Part shown: positions 51,872-62,035 of the stretch, piece by piece
Layout of the letters: every line of letters begins with the position of its first letter
Numbering within the stretch: position 1 is the stretch's first letter
Assembly (NCBI RefSeq): GCF_000247815.1
Contig: NC_021677.1
Coordinates: 43,374,864 to 43,438,863 of the forward strand
Length of the DNA: 64,000 bases
Direction of reading: 5' to 3'
Source of the DNA: Ficedula albicollis
Taxonomy: Eukaryota > Chordata > Aves > Passeriformes > Muscicapidae
Notes under the pieces: model-generated
Told to the model about the DNA's origin: nothing
Databases searched by the model: none
Seen by the model: the letters and a program-made list of their open reading frames with translations, nothing else
Position numbers and translations under genes: made by a program

Positions 51872-51985
51872 CTTGACTCGACTGACTCTTTGCTTTGAAT
51901 CTTCCAGCTGTTGCTGCAAAGAACTCACTATTTCTTTATACTTCATATACCTCTCCTCAATCATCTCCCTTCGGCAACGGGACTC
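51872..51985 (-). CDS. CEP128: Internal coiled-coil exon of probable CEP128
   Basis: This is a 114-bp, phase 0-0 exon (38 codons) on the minus strand. The acceptor is ...atttctag and the donor gtatgt. It encodes ESRCRREMIEERYMKYKE, followed by a glutamine-rich helical stretch (IVSSLQQQLEDSKQRVSRVK). Charged residues with regularly spaced hydrophobics are typical of a coiled coil. The R-Y-x-K-Y...S-L-Q spacing matches the part of human CEP128 I remember just before its serine-rich tail. CEP128 is a subdistal-appendage protein of the mother centriole, and its coiled coils form the scaffold to which other appendage proteins bind. That role comes from family knowledge and is not visible in this fragment. 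It sits 2.2 kb downstream of the preceding exon and 3.6 kb upstream of the next. Confidence 0.85.
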
Positions 51986-52246
51986 CTAGAAATGCATTTA
52001 AAAGATTTAGATGATTTCATAACGTGAAAAGTAGCTAGAAATTCTTACTATTGCCAACACAGGTATCGTCAAGGATTTTCACCACAGTAAGAACAAATTA
52101 AGTACTAACTTTCAGAGGCTGAACTACAGGGACCATACAAAAGCATAATGTTCTGTGCAGAAAAATAATATTAAAATACATGTAGATTAAAATGGAAATT
52201 GCCTTAACTGTTGAATGATTTTTTTGTAACCCTTTCCAAACTTCAA

Positions 52247-52826
52247 CAATATCATACCTTCTAACAAAAATTCTGTAATGGTGTAAAATTAATTACAACA
52301 CTACAGAAACAAGAACTAGGGAAAAAAAGGGTTCTAAGGATATGGACAAAATGGTATTTTTAACAAAAAAGATAATGCTTCTCACTGAACCAGCTAATTA
52401 TACACTTATCATTAGTTTGTTAATCAAACAAATCTCCTAGACAATCTGAGAGATTTATCAAAACTTACTTCCTCTTTCCTTCTCCCTTCCTATGAAAAAA
52501 TTGGCAATATCATACCTTCTAGCAAAAATTCTGTAGTGGTGTAAAATTAATTACAACACTACAGAAACACAATATCATACCTTCTAACAAAAATTCTGTA
52601 ATGGTGTAAAATTAATTACAACACTACAGAAACAAGAACTAGGGAAAAAAAGGGTTCTAAGGATATGGACAAAATGGTATTTTTAACAAAAAAGATAATG
52701 CTTCTCACTGAACCAGCTAATTATACACTTATCATTAGTTTGTTAATCAAACAAATCTCCTAGACAATCTGAGAGATTTATCAAAACTTACTTCCTCTTT
52801 CCTTCTCCCTTCCTATGAAAAAATTG
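52247..52826. repeat. Compound tandem duplication (257-bp unit twice, 65-bp head three times)
   Basis: 'caatatcataccttcta' begins at 52247, 52505 and 52570. The order is head+tail (52247-52503), head only (52505-52569), head+tail (52570-52826). The two long copies look identical, while the short middle copy has two substitutions. It lies inside a CEP128 intron. Confidence 0.95.
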
Positions 52827-53579
52827 AAGCAAGAACTTGCTAGCTATTGCACCAAAAAATCCAATATTTTATTTATTGGCAAATAGAAACAGTAATGAAG
52901 CTCCAAATTGACATCCTTCTCAAAGCTAAGGCATAAAGCTTAGCTCTCTTGAATAATAAATTGTTTCTTAAACAAAACACTGTGTTGATAGGGACTCATC
53001 TTCAGAAAACTATCTTTAAAAAATCAAGCATGATGGAGAAGAACAGAGCCCAATTGAAAACAAAGATTTTGAATTCCAATCTCACAAACATTGGCTAAGT
53101 TATAACTAGAGCAAACAGAAAATGACTGTAATTTCATAGCAGTGTTAAGTGAGAGAAGGCAGGTGTGAAGGAGATTGCAGATGCCTGCTGAGAACAAAAT
53201 TTTTCCGTTAGCAGAAACAGAAGGTAAACGCAAACCTCTGTCAAAGCAAAAAAGCTCTTCTGGGGATACCTGGAATGTGAAATTAAAACTATATATCTCA
53301 ACGATATTGTTCACAAAAACCCAAACATTTTAACCAGTACTTGCATAACCAAATCTGTTGATGATGACAGCAATAAAATGGTGTCGATTACCTGATGAGC
53401 TCATGCAGGAACACAAAATAAACAATGCTCCAAACAAGCATGTTTTGAAATGTTTATGACAGCCACATATTAAGAAATTTTGCCTATCAAACAAAATGCA
53501 AATCATTATGTATTTGTTGATCTGGGGTTTAATACTGATTTACAATTTATACTGTGCAAGGAAGTTACAAATCCTTTTT

Positions 53580-53660
53580 ATTAAACCACCCATTTCATAG
53601 ATGGAAAGTAAAGGAAAGGGAAAGTAAAGGGTTTAGCTACTTAGCCACTGAAGATCTAAT
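53580..53660 (-). mobile_element. Possible MIR-like SINE fossil
   Basis: 'cccatttcatagatggaaag' followed by a duplicated 'aaagtaaagg' and 'tagctacttagcc' recalls the MIR segment 'cattttacagatgaggaaac...aagtaacttgccc'. Similarity is weak and part of it is a purine-rich simple repeat. Confidence 0.3.
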
Positions 53661-54176
53661 CTGAGCCTTATCACTCTTGACAGTATGTCACCACTATTGT
53701 CAAGATGTCCCACTATGTCCAAACACATCTTGATTGAATAGTGGTGCTGAGAAAATAAGTGACAAGTATTGTCATTATGTCAAAACAAAATAAAAAGTTT
53801 TAAAGATCATCCATCTTCACTCATTAAGTTAAATATTGAAACAACTGGCACAATTTATTTAATTATAAAATTTTCATTTTTTAATGTGCAATATCAGAAT
53901 TTACTACTCAATAAAAATATTCTGAAACAGTAATTAACACATAACCTCTATGCCCAGTTATCAATGTGTGTCTACATTATGGAGCATACAGCTAAATTTA
54001 TAACTTCAAAAAGATCCATATAAACATGAAAATAAATTTCAGTATATTTCTGTCTATAAAATATGTACATATGCAACTGTAAATATCTTATTAAGCAACT
54101 TATCTTATTCATAGACAATATTAATTAACCAAAATATTTTACAACTACTGAGAGAGTCAAATGAAATCTTTCTCAC

Positions 54177-54254
54177 TTCAGTATCTTTGCAATCTTCTAA
54201 CAGGCTCAGTTTCTCAGGCACAGACTCCAGGTGGTTTAAAGCTACTCGGGTACT
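54177..54254 (-). CDS. CEP128: Internal exon, first of the four CEP128 exons in this window
   Basis: This is a 78-bp, phase 0-0 exon (26 codons) on the minus strand. In transcript sense the acceptor is ttctgttctttag, a good pyrimidine tract, and the donor is gtgaga. It encodes STRVALNHLESVPEKLSLLE and then a short acidic end (DCKDTE). The 'T-R-V-A-L-x-H-L-E-S-V-P-E-K-L-S-L-L-E-D' string is the strongest remembered match to human CEP128 in this set. All four exons splice in phase. Upstream exons are not visible: from 54255 to the window end nothing combines an open frame with matching splice sites, so the preceding intron is at least about 9.7 kb. An internally deleted CR1 copy begins only about 130 bp beyond the acceptor. 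Confidence 0.85.
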
Positions 54255-54384
54255 CTAAAGAACAGAACACAAAACATTAAAAATAATCCATTCTTTCAGC
54301 CATCTCACACATTAAACACCTCAGTCTTATCAGCATACTAGTTCAAGCTTCCCCAGTTAGAGTGTTAGAGCTCAATCACACACA

Positions 54385-55470
54385 GCTGTGGGACTCGCTG
54401 CAGCAGCCATGTCAGAGGCTCCAGCCAGCCGGACCTGCTGATGGGAGACAGAGCTCTCCAGGTCAGAGGCTGCCAGGAGTGCCTGTTGCCTCTTCACGAG
54501 GCTGGGGCTGACTGTTCTTTTGCACAAGGTGAGCTGTGCTTGAGGAATTGGTCACCAGGTGAAGGAGCTACAGGAGGAAGTGAACAGGCTACACAGTGTT
54601 TGACCATCAAGCAAAAGAGAGACTCATCATTTTTGGAGTCTCACAGTCTCAAGACTCTCAGGAGTCATGAACCTCCATTATAGTGGAGAAGCAGATGGCC
54701 TCAGAACCCTGCAGGGTAATTAGTCAAAGGACTGTTAGCCAAGGGTCTGTTAAAGATGAAGGCTGGAAGCAGGTCACAGCATGTATTAGGAGGAAGGTTC
54801 CTCCACATTCTCAGAATTCAACAGGCAGGACTGGCACCTTCCACAACACATGTGAGGCTCTGGAATGAGAAGGCCAGACTGATGAGGTGGGTGAAGGTGT
54901 TTCTGGGATAGTGAGGCCTCCTAAAACACAACCCACCACCTGTACTCTGCACCAAGACCTCTATTAACATAAAAATGAAGGGTAGTTGTAATAGGAAGCA
55001 CCTTTCTAAAGCAAATGGATGGCCTGACATGCAGCTGACAGGAAAGTCTGCGGTCACCAGGGACTAAACTAAGAGACATTACTGATATGGGAAGAATACA
55101 GAGATGCTGCTTGTCATTGTAGGAACAAAATTCATGGGATCAAAGTTGTTCTGGAGTTGAAGCTGGCCAGAAATGCGGACAACAATAAAACGAGTTTTCA
55201 AAAATATATTAATGGCAATAGGCAGTGCAAAAAAACCCTCATCCCCTTACAGGATGAAGATGGTCACTTAACAAACAGGGACAGAGAAAAGACATTTTCT
55301 CTGTGGCATTTAATGCATTCTTTGCCTCTGTCTTCAACATGGATGATTGACCAAGGGGCTCTTGGGTACATGGTGTGACTCTTAGGGATGGTGCTGTGCA
55401 GGGACAGCAGTAAGACTCAATCATCCTTGTGGGTCCATTCCAACTCAGCACAATTCTGTGATTCTATTTC
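54385..55470 (+). mobile_element. CR1 LINE, internally deleted mosaic with ORF1, ORF2 and 3' tail pieces
   Basis: This is a plus-strand CR1 relic, antisense to the host gene. Near 54556-54600 the frame reads QVKELQEEVNRLHSV then a stop, which matches the coiled-coil N-terminal part of CR1 ORF1. At about 55157-55330 a frame reads KLARNADNNKTSFQKYING and onward, resembling the linker between endonuclease and reverse transcriptase in ORF2 (asparagine-lysine-x-phenylalanine...tyrosine-isoleucine). The element ends at 55410-55470 with the CR1 tail 'atccttgtgggtccattcc' and an octamer-like 'tctgtgattctat'. Most of ORF2, including the catalytic reverse transcriptase, is missing. CR1 copies are usually just 5'-truncated, so keeping 5' pieces together with the tail implies internal deletions or nested insertions. 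Confidence 0.75.
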
Positions 55471-56326
55471 TTTTTTTAAATAAAAATATATGTAATGAGA
55501 ACTTAGATAAATATAGAACAATAAAATTTCCTATTTTCAGATTAGGCATATGGTATGCACTACTGAAAAATGAATTACCACTCTAGAGAGAGTTAGGGTT
55601 GGACTCAACAAAAAGATTTCACATTCACACCCATCACACAAAAAATGTAGTCTGTTGCAAGCTGCAAAGAACTGAAGAAAATAAATATCATGGTTTTGTA
55701 TGCAGATGAAGTTGGTTGATCATGCACAAAGAACAGTCACGTCCCACAGGCCAGATGCCTCTGCAGCTTCTCAAAGGTTGCCTTTCTATTATTTGCTGAA
55801 GAACAAGTAAAACCAGAACTGTTTGTACTTTGTGAACAACAGTTAGGTGCTGTGCAGGGACAGCAGTAAGACTCAATCATCCTTGTGGGTCCATTCCAAC
55901 TCAGCACAATTCTGTGATTCTATTTCTTTTTTTAAATAAAAATATATGTAGTGAGAACTTAGATAAATATAGAACAATAAAATTTCCTATTTTCAGATTA
56001 GGCATATGGTATGCACTACTGAAAAATGAATTACCACTCTAGAGAGAGTTAGGGTTGGACTCAACAAAAAGATTTCACATTCACACCCATCACACAAAAA
56101 ATGTAGTCTGTTGCAAGCTGCAAAGAACTGAAGAAAATAAATATCATGGTTTTGTATGCAGATGAAGTTGGTTGATCATGCACAAAGAACAGTCACGTCC
56201 CACAGGCCAGATGCCTCTGCAGCTTCTCAAAGGTTGCCTTTCTATTATTTGCTGAAGAACAAGTTTGTACTTTGAACAAGAAGTTCTTCTTTGAAGAACT
56301 GTTTGTACTTTGTGAACAACAGTTAG
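55390..56326. repeat. Direct tandem duplication, unit about 456 bp, including a CR1 tail
   Basis: 'ggtgctgtgcagggacagca' starts at 55390 and 55846, and the units run to 'gtgaacaacagtta'. One A/G change was noticed (tgtaatgag versus tgtagtgag). Copy 2 has about 24 extra bases near 56265-56296, where 'tttgtacttt' and 'gaagaac' are repeated. Confidence 0.95.
55846..55926 (+). mobile_element. Second copy of a CR1 3' tail, created by tandem duplication
   Basis: This repeats the CR1 tail at 55390-55470 as the head of the second copy of the 456-bp tandem unit. It is not an independent insertion, because the non-repetitive sequence after it is duplicated too. Confidence 0.85.
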
Positions 56327-59300
56327 TATTTCCTCCACAATTCCAAAAATCACACTTCTTTGGATAAGGTTCTGCCAGTCTGGTATTTAATCTGCCAATA
56401 ATGGGCTTCATTAACCATATTACTGCCCTGGTACTTTAAAGCAAAATCTTAAAACAAATAAAATCCATCAATCCTGAAATTAAATATTACATTGTAAAGC
56501 CTCGGCAAACCAAGTTAATTTGCCTTTAACTACAAAAGCTCTGTTACTAGTTCTGGAAAATCTCAATCTGACCACCATGAAAAACATTCCATTTATATCC
56601 TAGACTTGAGACCTGAAGAGACTAAAAGTTTAAGTCACAATAGCAGAAGAAAAATCAATGGGAGCCTCTCTGCACAAGTGGCATCAACTTCAAAAAGATG
56701 GAGACTAGGGGTGAGGAGTGAAGAATCAGAAATGAACAAAGTAACCTAAATAAAGACACACCATCTGTTTAACAGCAATGTTGTCTGCCTTGTTGTTAGT
56801 TCCAAATGTTTATAAGGTTTTAAGAAATATTCATAACAAACAAAAATCAAATTTCATAAACAATGGGATTCATTTGCAGCTAACTTGGACTGAATTTGTA
56901 GTCAATATTCAGTACCAATTAACTAAATTAGGTAGAAGATATGGGAGTCATTCTTCTGTTCCTGCAATCATATGTATGCAAAAATATTATGCATATAGAT
57001 ATATTTCTCTATCCATTTACCCACCTTGTTTTAATACCGATGACCTGTGATCTGTTCTCATTAAAAAAAGGAACTCATGCCCTAGGCGTAAGCCCATGCC
57101 TTAAGCCATCCCATTTTTCAATTCCTTCTCTAATTTAAATGCCAAGACCTCATGTAAACACTGACTGTGAATGGATTTAAGGAAGATCTTAATCATCTAT
57201 TCTTCAAAGTGTCTTCTAAATATATCCCCTCTATTTCATGCTCTTTTTGTAGAGGAAAAAGAAATTAGCTGTTTCTCTGCTAGTCCTTATTGGTTACATT
57301 ATTAAATATAATCTTGAACACTTGAGACCAGCCTTTTGGTTAGATGCACATTCAATCCTTGGTTTTTTGGTTTTGTTGAGAATCGTGAATAACAAATGGT
57401 ATATGCTACTTGGACTTCTGAAAGGTGTTTTAGACTCCTAAAGTTTAAATCTAACTTCACATTCAAAATTATGGGCTCTAAGGTAACCATTGCTGCTCAG
57501 GAAGCAGATCATGTGGTAGTGATACATATTACCAAGAATCTGCTAATGCAGTGGTCAGTATCAATCAGAAAAGGATAAAAAAGCCAGAGAACATAACTAT
57601 CCCAGATCATTAATCCAATTGCATCCTGACTGCCGAGTGCAGACATGGATCTTTATTTCCAAAGGGAATAGGGAAAGGTCAGAGAAGTGGAACAAGAATT
57701 TTCAAAGCCATGGAGTGCTGTTTCCAAGTGAGAAATTATAAACACAATACTCTAAAGAACAGGACTCTTCAGCCAGGAAGAGAGATGCCTGAGGGCACTA
57801 ATGACCAATTTGCATTAAATCAGAAGTCACATAAAGATAGAAAATTTTATATGGTTTTAAGCAGAAAACTGGGCAAGTTCATGAATGAGAAAGACCATAG
57901 AATGGTTCCAAATTCACATAAACTACATCTAAGTCTGGAAGCCTTTGAGCTTTGAACAGCTGGAATCAGAACAAATGAATGGGAAACAAAATACATGTCA
58001 GTCCTGTTCAGTCTTTCCTAAGCATTTTACTTTGGCCATTGTTGTGATGTCTATAGCTGGGTGAGATTCACCTTTGGTCTCGACCAGAATGGTTCTTTTT
58101 ATATTCTAAAATTCTCGTGAACTTCTGAGCAATCTGAGGGACTTGAGTAGGATAATACACACACCAACATTTTCAGGGACAGAAATGTGTTACTTTTCCA
58201 TAAAAAAAATGAAAAGCATGGTACTGATGTACAAATAAAAGCAGAAAAAAAGCCAAGCTTGTTGTTGGGGGGTTCAATAAGGAAGGTGGCAATGAAAGAA
58301 TACATTGAGGAATGTGAGGGAAAGATGATGAAAGAGCTTTTAGCTAGCCCACAGAACTGGTCTAGTAACCAATGAAAATCACAGCAACCTCTTCAAGATG
58401 GTTCAAATGCCATACTTGCATCATTCATGACTATACTCTATTCTATTAAAAAGATAGATTTAGCCACACAGATAAAATGTGAAAAAGGATGTTAGAAGCA
58501 CCTGATTGCCTCTATGGGCAATTAAGTACTGCTAATTTTTTTCCCAGAAATCAGAAAGCTGTATGCCATAATGCATACAAATAATCCTAAAGAACAGCAA
58601 TCACATCTGTCTGCTCATGTATAACAAGCAACAACAGGTACTGACCCAGTGCACCGATGGTACTGATAAGAGGAAAAAATGCCCATTGTACTGATTGAGG
58701 CAGCATTAATGGCATTTTACTTAACAGCAGTTCCCTTCAATAGACTGAGTGCTACTAATCTTTCTGTTTTTAAAATAAAGACTATTTACTTATAAAAGAG
58801 GAGTTCTATGTTTTCACAGAGAATGACAAAACAAATTACTTATTTCCATGACTTCATACAAACACTTTGATGTTTAAACTGCATGTGAACAGTTAATCCT
58901 CCTATACTGATGTGTTCTTGGTAATAGACAGTTTCACACTGTCTCAAGGGACACATCTAAATCAAAATCAGACACATTCTATTTTTAGTCTCAAAGCTGC
59001 AATGCTAAATGCAAATAAATCAAAGCAGGTTTGTATATAGTACTCCTAAGTTTGCCTTTATAGTCGATATACTGAAAACACAAACATAAACCAGAAACCA
59101 AACTTCATTGACTTTCAAGTAGAGTACTCCTTTATTTTCTGAAGTACATAAAAACAAATGGCTATCTGTATTGCACAGATATTTTTTTAAAAATGAGAGT
59201 TGATTTCAGTACCAGTTAGCTAATCCCCAAAGAATAACCATAAAAAGATTAAATGCAACGTCATTTTAACTGACTGCAATGCATGTCAGCAGGTAGCTAC

Positions 59301-60745
59301 AATTCAAATGAAAGACACAATGTTAGAGGTGACCTAAAGTGACTTTAAATGACCTTAGTGTACTGAGTACCTAAATAGCAAGAATAGGATGTACCCAGCA
59401 TATTTAAAAGTATCCTTTGCTTTCCCTGTTAAGATGTGTAAAACTATGGACTATCAGCTTCAATCTCCAGCTCTCCAAGGATAAATCATACACTTTTCTT
59501 TTAGGGAGGTGGTCCTGCTTAAGAGACCTGAGGTGCTCTGCTGACTTTTATATGCCAGGCGAACTCATGATAGCTGGGACATTCTGTGAATAGTTCATCA
59601 TATGTAGAGAGGGAACTTTCAGAGAAAACAAAAAAATTATTTTGTTTCCTTATACTCCATGTATATCATGACCCCAATTATACCACCACTTTGATGATTT
59701 CAGCATGTCAGGAAGTCTAATTACCTATACAAAGCTAGGCAACACATGTAACTTTATCAAATTACAATTTCAATGCTCAATGGCTTTTTTTTTTGTTATT
59801 ACATTGTTTCATGAGAGTTTGAACAAGATTTTTTTTAAGCAAAAACTACACTAATGAAAAACAAATGGCATTTGCTAACAAAGCATTGCCAATGTCAAAC
59901 TACTTGAACATTTAATTTAGATTCCAGATGTTTCTGCATGTGGTGGACCACGTTTTAATTAAAGGAACTTCATGAATGCTTCCTTTCCTGTTTGCAATGA
60001 GATGGACTGTCTTTTCTCTCATTCATGAGCACATGACATCTCTGTGCTAACTAGGGGAATTGTTTACATGGGAAAATATTAGGAAAGTATTTTATGAATT
60101 TGCAGTTGTTTGATGCATACTAGCAGCTGGAAACATGCAGAAAACTGTTGTCTTTTGGCAAGACAGCTTTCTGTAAATCATCAGCCAGTGCTCCATGTTC
60201 TCTGGGGTTCCATAGGACTAGCTTTTGAGAATCTATTCTTTACAGTTTACTAAGATTTTGATCAGATACATCCAGATATAATTCCTGGAAATTAAAAGAA
60301 ACATAGCACAAGAAGTAGAGTGTGTAAAGTAATGCAATGTTAGTGGGAACATATTCTCAAAAGATGTAAAGACTTCCTTGTTGCTCATCTTTAACATTAT
60401 GAAGCATTGCAGGCTAGAAATCTTTACATGTAATTTATGTTATAGGTTTGTATATTAACAGTATTTCATCAAGCCTTCCAGAAAGCATGGCAAAAATTCA
60501 ATTAACACAGCTTTCATGGGAAAGAAGAAATATCATTCAGTTTTTTCAGGTAAGAAAAATTAAAATACAAAGAGAAGTTATTTAAACAAGGATTCACAGC
60601 AAATCAGTGTCTGAGTAGAAAAAAAAATTAGGAGTTTTCCTTATGGATTTCCCTATTTTAATGAAAAGCTGCACAATAATGTGAGAAAAAAAATCTGTGG
60701 TGGCATCAATAGGTGTAACTGATGCCTCTGCTCCTACTAGATCAT

Positions 60746-60768
60746 AGGTTATAATCAGGTTATAACCT
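60746..60768. repeat. 9-bp perfect hairpin with further copies of its arm
   Basis: AGGTTATAA, loop TCAGG, TTATAACCT, followed by 'actaggttataagtag', which repeats the arm once more. It may be a slippage-derived quasi-palindrome. Confidence 0.8.
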
Positions 60769-60976
60769 ACTAGGTTATAAGTAGATCAAATATAAAGCAT
60801 TTAAATCTAAAATGAAGGACCTAGTAGGACATTAGAAACATCTAGTCAATAGTCTGCTGTCAAACAAAATTTAACTTATTTTGTGATATATAAACTAAAC
60901 CAAGAAATAAAAAGCAAGCACATATCTATGTCTTATCACGTTACATTCTGTACAAGAACTCAGATACACATTCCAC

Positions 60977-61362
60977 AGCAGCTGAGGGAGCTGGGATTGT
61001 TTGTCATGGAGAAAAGGAGACTCAGAGGGGACCTTATCACTCTCCACAACTGACTGAAAGGAGGTTGTAGCCAGGTGAGGATTGGTCTCTTTTCCCAGAC
61101 AAGTGACAGGACAAGAAGACATGGTCTCAAGATGCTCCAAGGAAGGTTCAAGTTGGACATTAGGAAGAATTTCTTCACTGAAAGGACATTGGAACAGGCT
61201 GCCCAGGGAGGAGTGGAGTCACCATCCCTGGAAGTGTTCAAGAAATGACTGGACATGGCACTTGGTGCTATAGTTTAGTTGACAAGGTGGTGTTCAGTCA
61301 AAGGTTGAGCATGATGGTTTCAGAGGTCTTTTCAAATATCAGTGATTCCATGATTCTCTGAT
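60977..61362 (+). mobile_element. CR1 LINE 3' end
   Basis: The sequence begins 'ctgagggagctgggattgtt' and runs through 'gtgacaggacaag', 'aggaagaatttcttcactg' and 'acaggctgcccagggagg' to the terminal 'tgattccatgattctctga'. This is the order of the CR1 ORF2 end and 3' UTR. It is 5'-truncated, as usual for CR1, has many substitutions, and carries no intact coding frame. Confidence 0.9.
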
Positions 61363-61639
61363 TTCTCAAGAGAATCCTGTAACTCACAGGATCTTTCTTT
61401 GAAATTACATTTACATGCATATACCTACTATGTCAAAAATAATTGAGAACACTGTATATTACTACTCTTAGTTCAACTGAAATAAATTACTGTAGATAAC
61501 CTAAGTTTTTGCAATAAGGATTGTTCCTGATTTAGAGATTTTTACTTTCTCTAATTAAAAACTGATTTTGGTTTATTAAACTTTGACCAAAATGTTCAAT
61601 ATTCGCAACATGTGGGACTCATTTTCATAATTTTGAAAG

Positions 61640-62035
61640 GAGCTTAGACAGAGCTTGTAGGGGCTCCACTAGGAGCACTGCCAACAAGCCAAGTGAGGTG
61701 ATCCCTCTCCTCTAGTCAGCCCACATTTGGATTGCTGCATCCAGATCAGGGTTCTCATGTACAAAAGTGACATACAACAGCCAGTCCAGTAAAGGCCAAA
61801 ACTTTTTTTAAGGGACTGGAGAATTTCCCCTGTGACAGAAAGCTGGGACTGTTTAATGTGGAGAAAAGAAGGCTCTGGGAGGTCTCATCAATGTGCACAA
61901 GTATCTGAAAGGAAGGTGTAAAGAAGAGGGAGCCAGGCTCTTTTCAGTGCTGCCCAGTGACAAGCAGTGGGCACAAACTGAAACAGAGAAGGATCCATTG
62001 GAACACAGGAAATGCTTTTTTACTCAGAGGGCTAG
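61640..62035 (+). mobile_element. CR1 LINE fragment lacking its 3' tail
   Basis: The sequence shows the order 'ggtgatccctctcctct', 'agggactggagaatttccc', 'gagaaaagaaggctctggg', 'caagtatctgaaaggaagg', 'agccaggctcttttcagtg' and 'gggcacaaactgaaacag'. This is the 3' part of CR1 ORF2 and the start of its 3' UTR. It stops near 62035 without the octamer tail. The 62-codon-plus frames over it are decayed. It lies 280 bp beyond another CR1 end in the same orientation, as a separate copy. Confidence 0.85.

Larger units (their letters stand above)
51986..54176 (-). other. CEP128 intron with internal duplication
   Basis: This intron of about 2.2 kb carries the compound tandem duplication at 52247-52826 and a possible MIR-like fragment at 53580-53660. 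A 96-codon minus frame at 53024-53314 shows no recognisable protein and is probably chance. Confidence 0.75.

Noticed and set aside
58066..58125. Possible minus-strand exon (FTRILEYKKNHSGRDQR) with AG before and gtgaat after
   Set aside because: Weak pyrimidine tract, ends out of phase with the phase-0 start of the next exon, and no remembered similarity to CEP128.
60541..60556. 'ttttttcaggtaagaaaaat', a donor-like site on the plus strand
   Set aside because: No coding frame with an acceptor precedes it; isolated gtaag words are common in AT-rich DNA.
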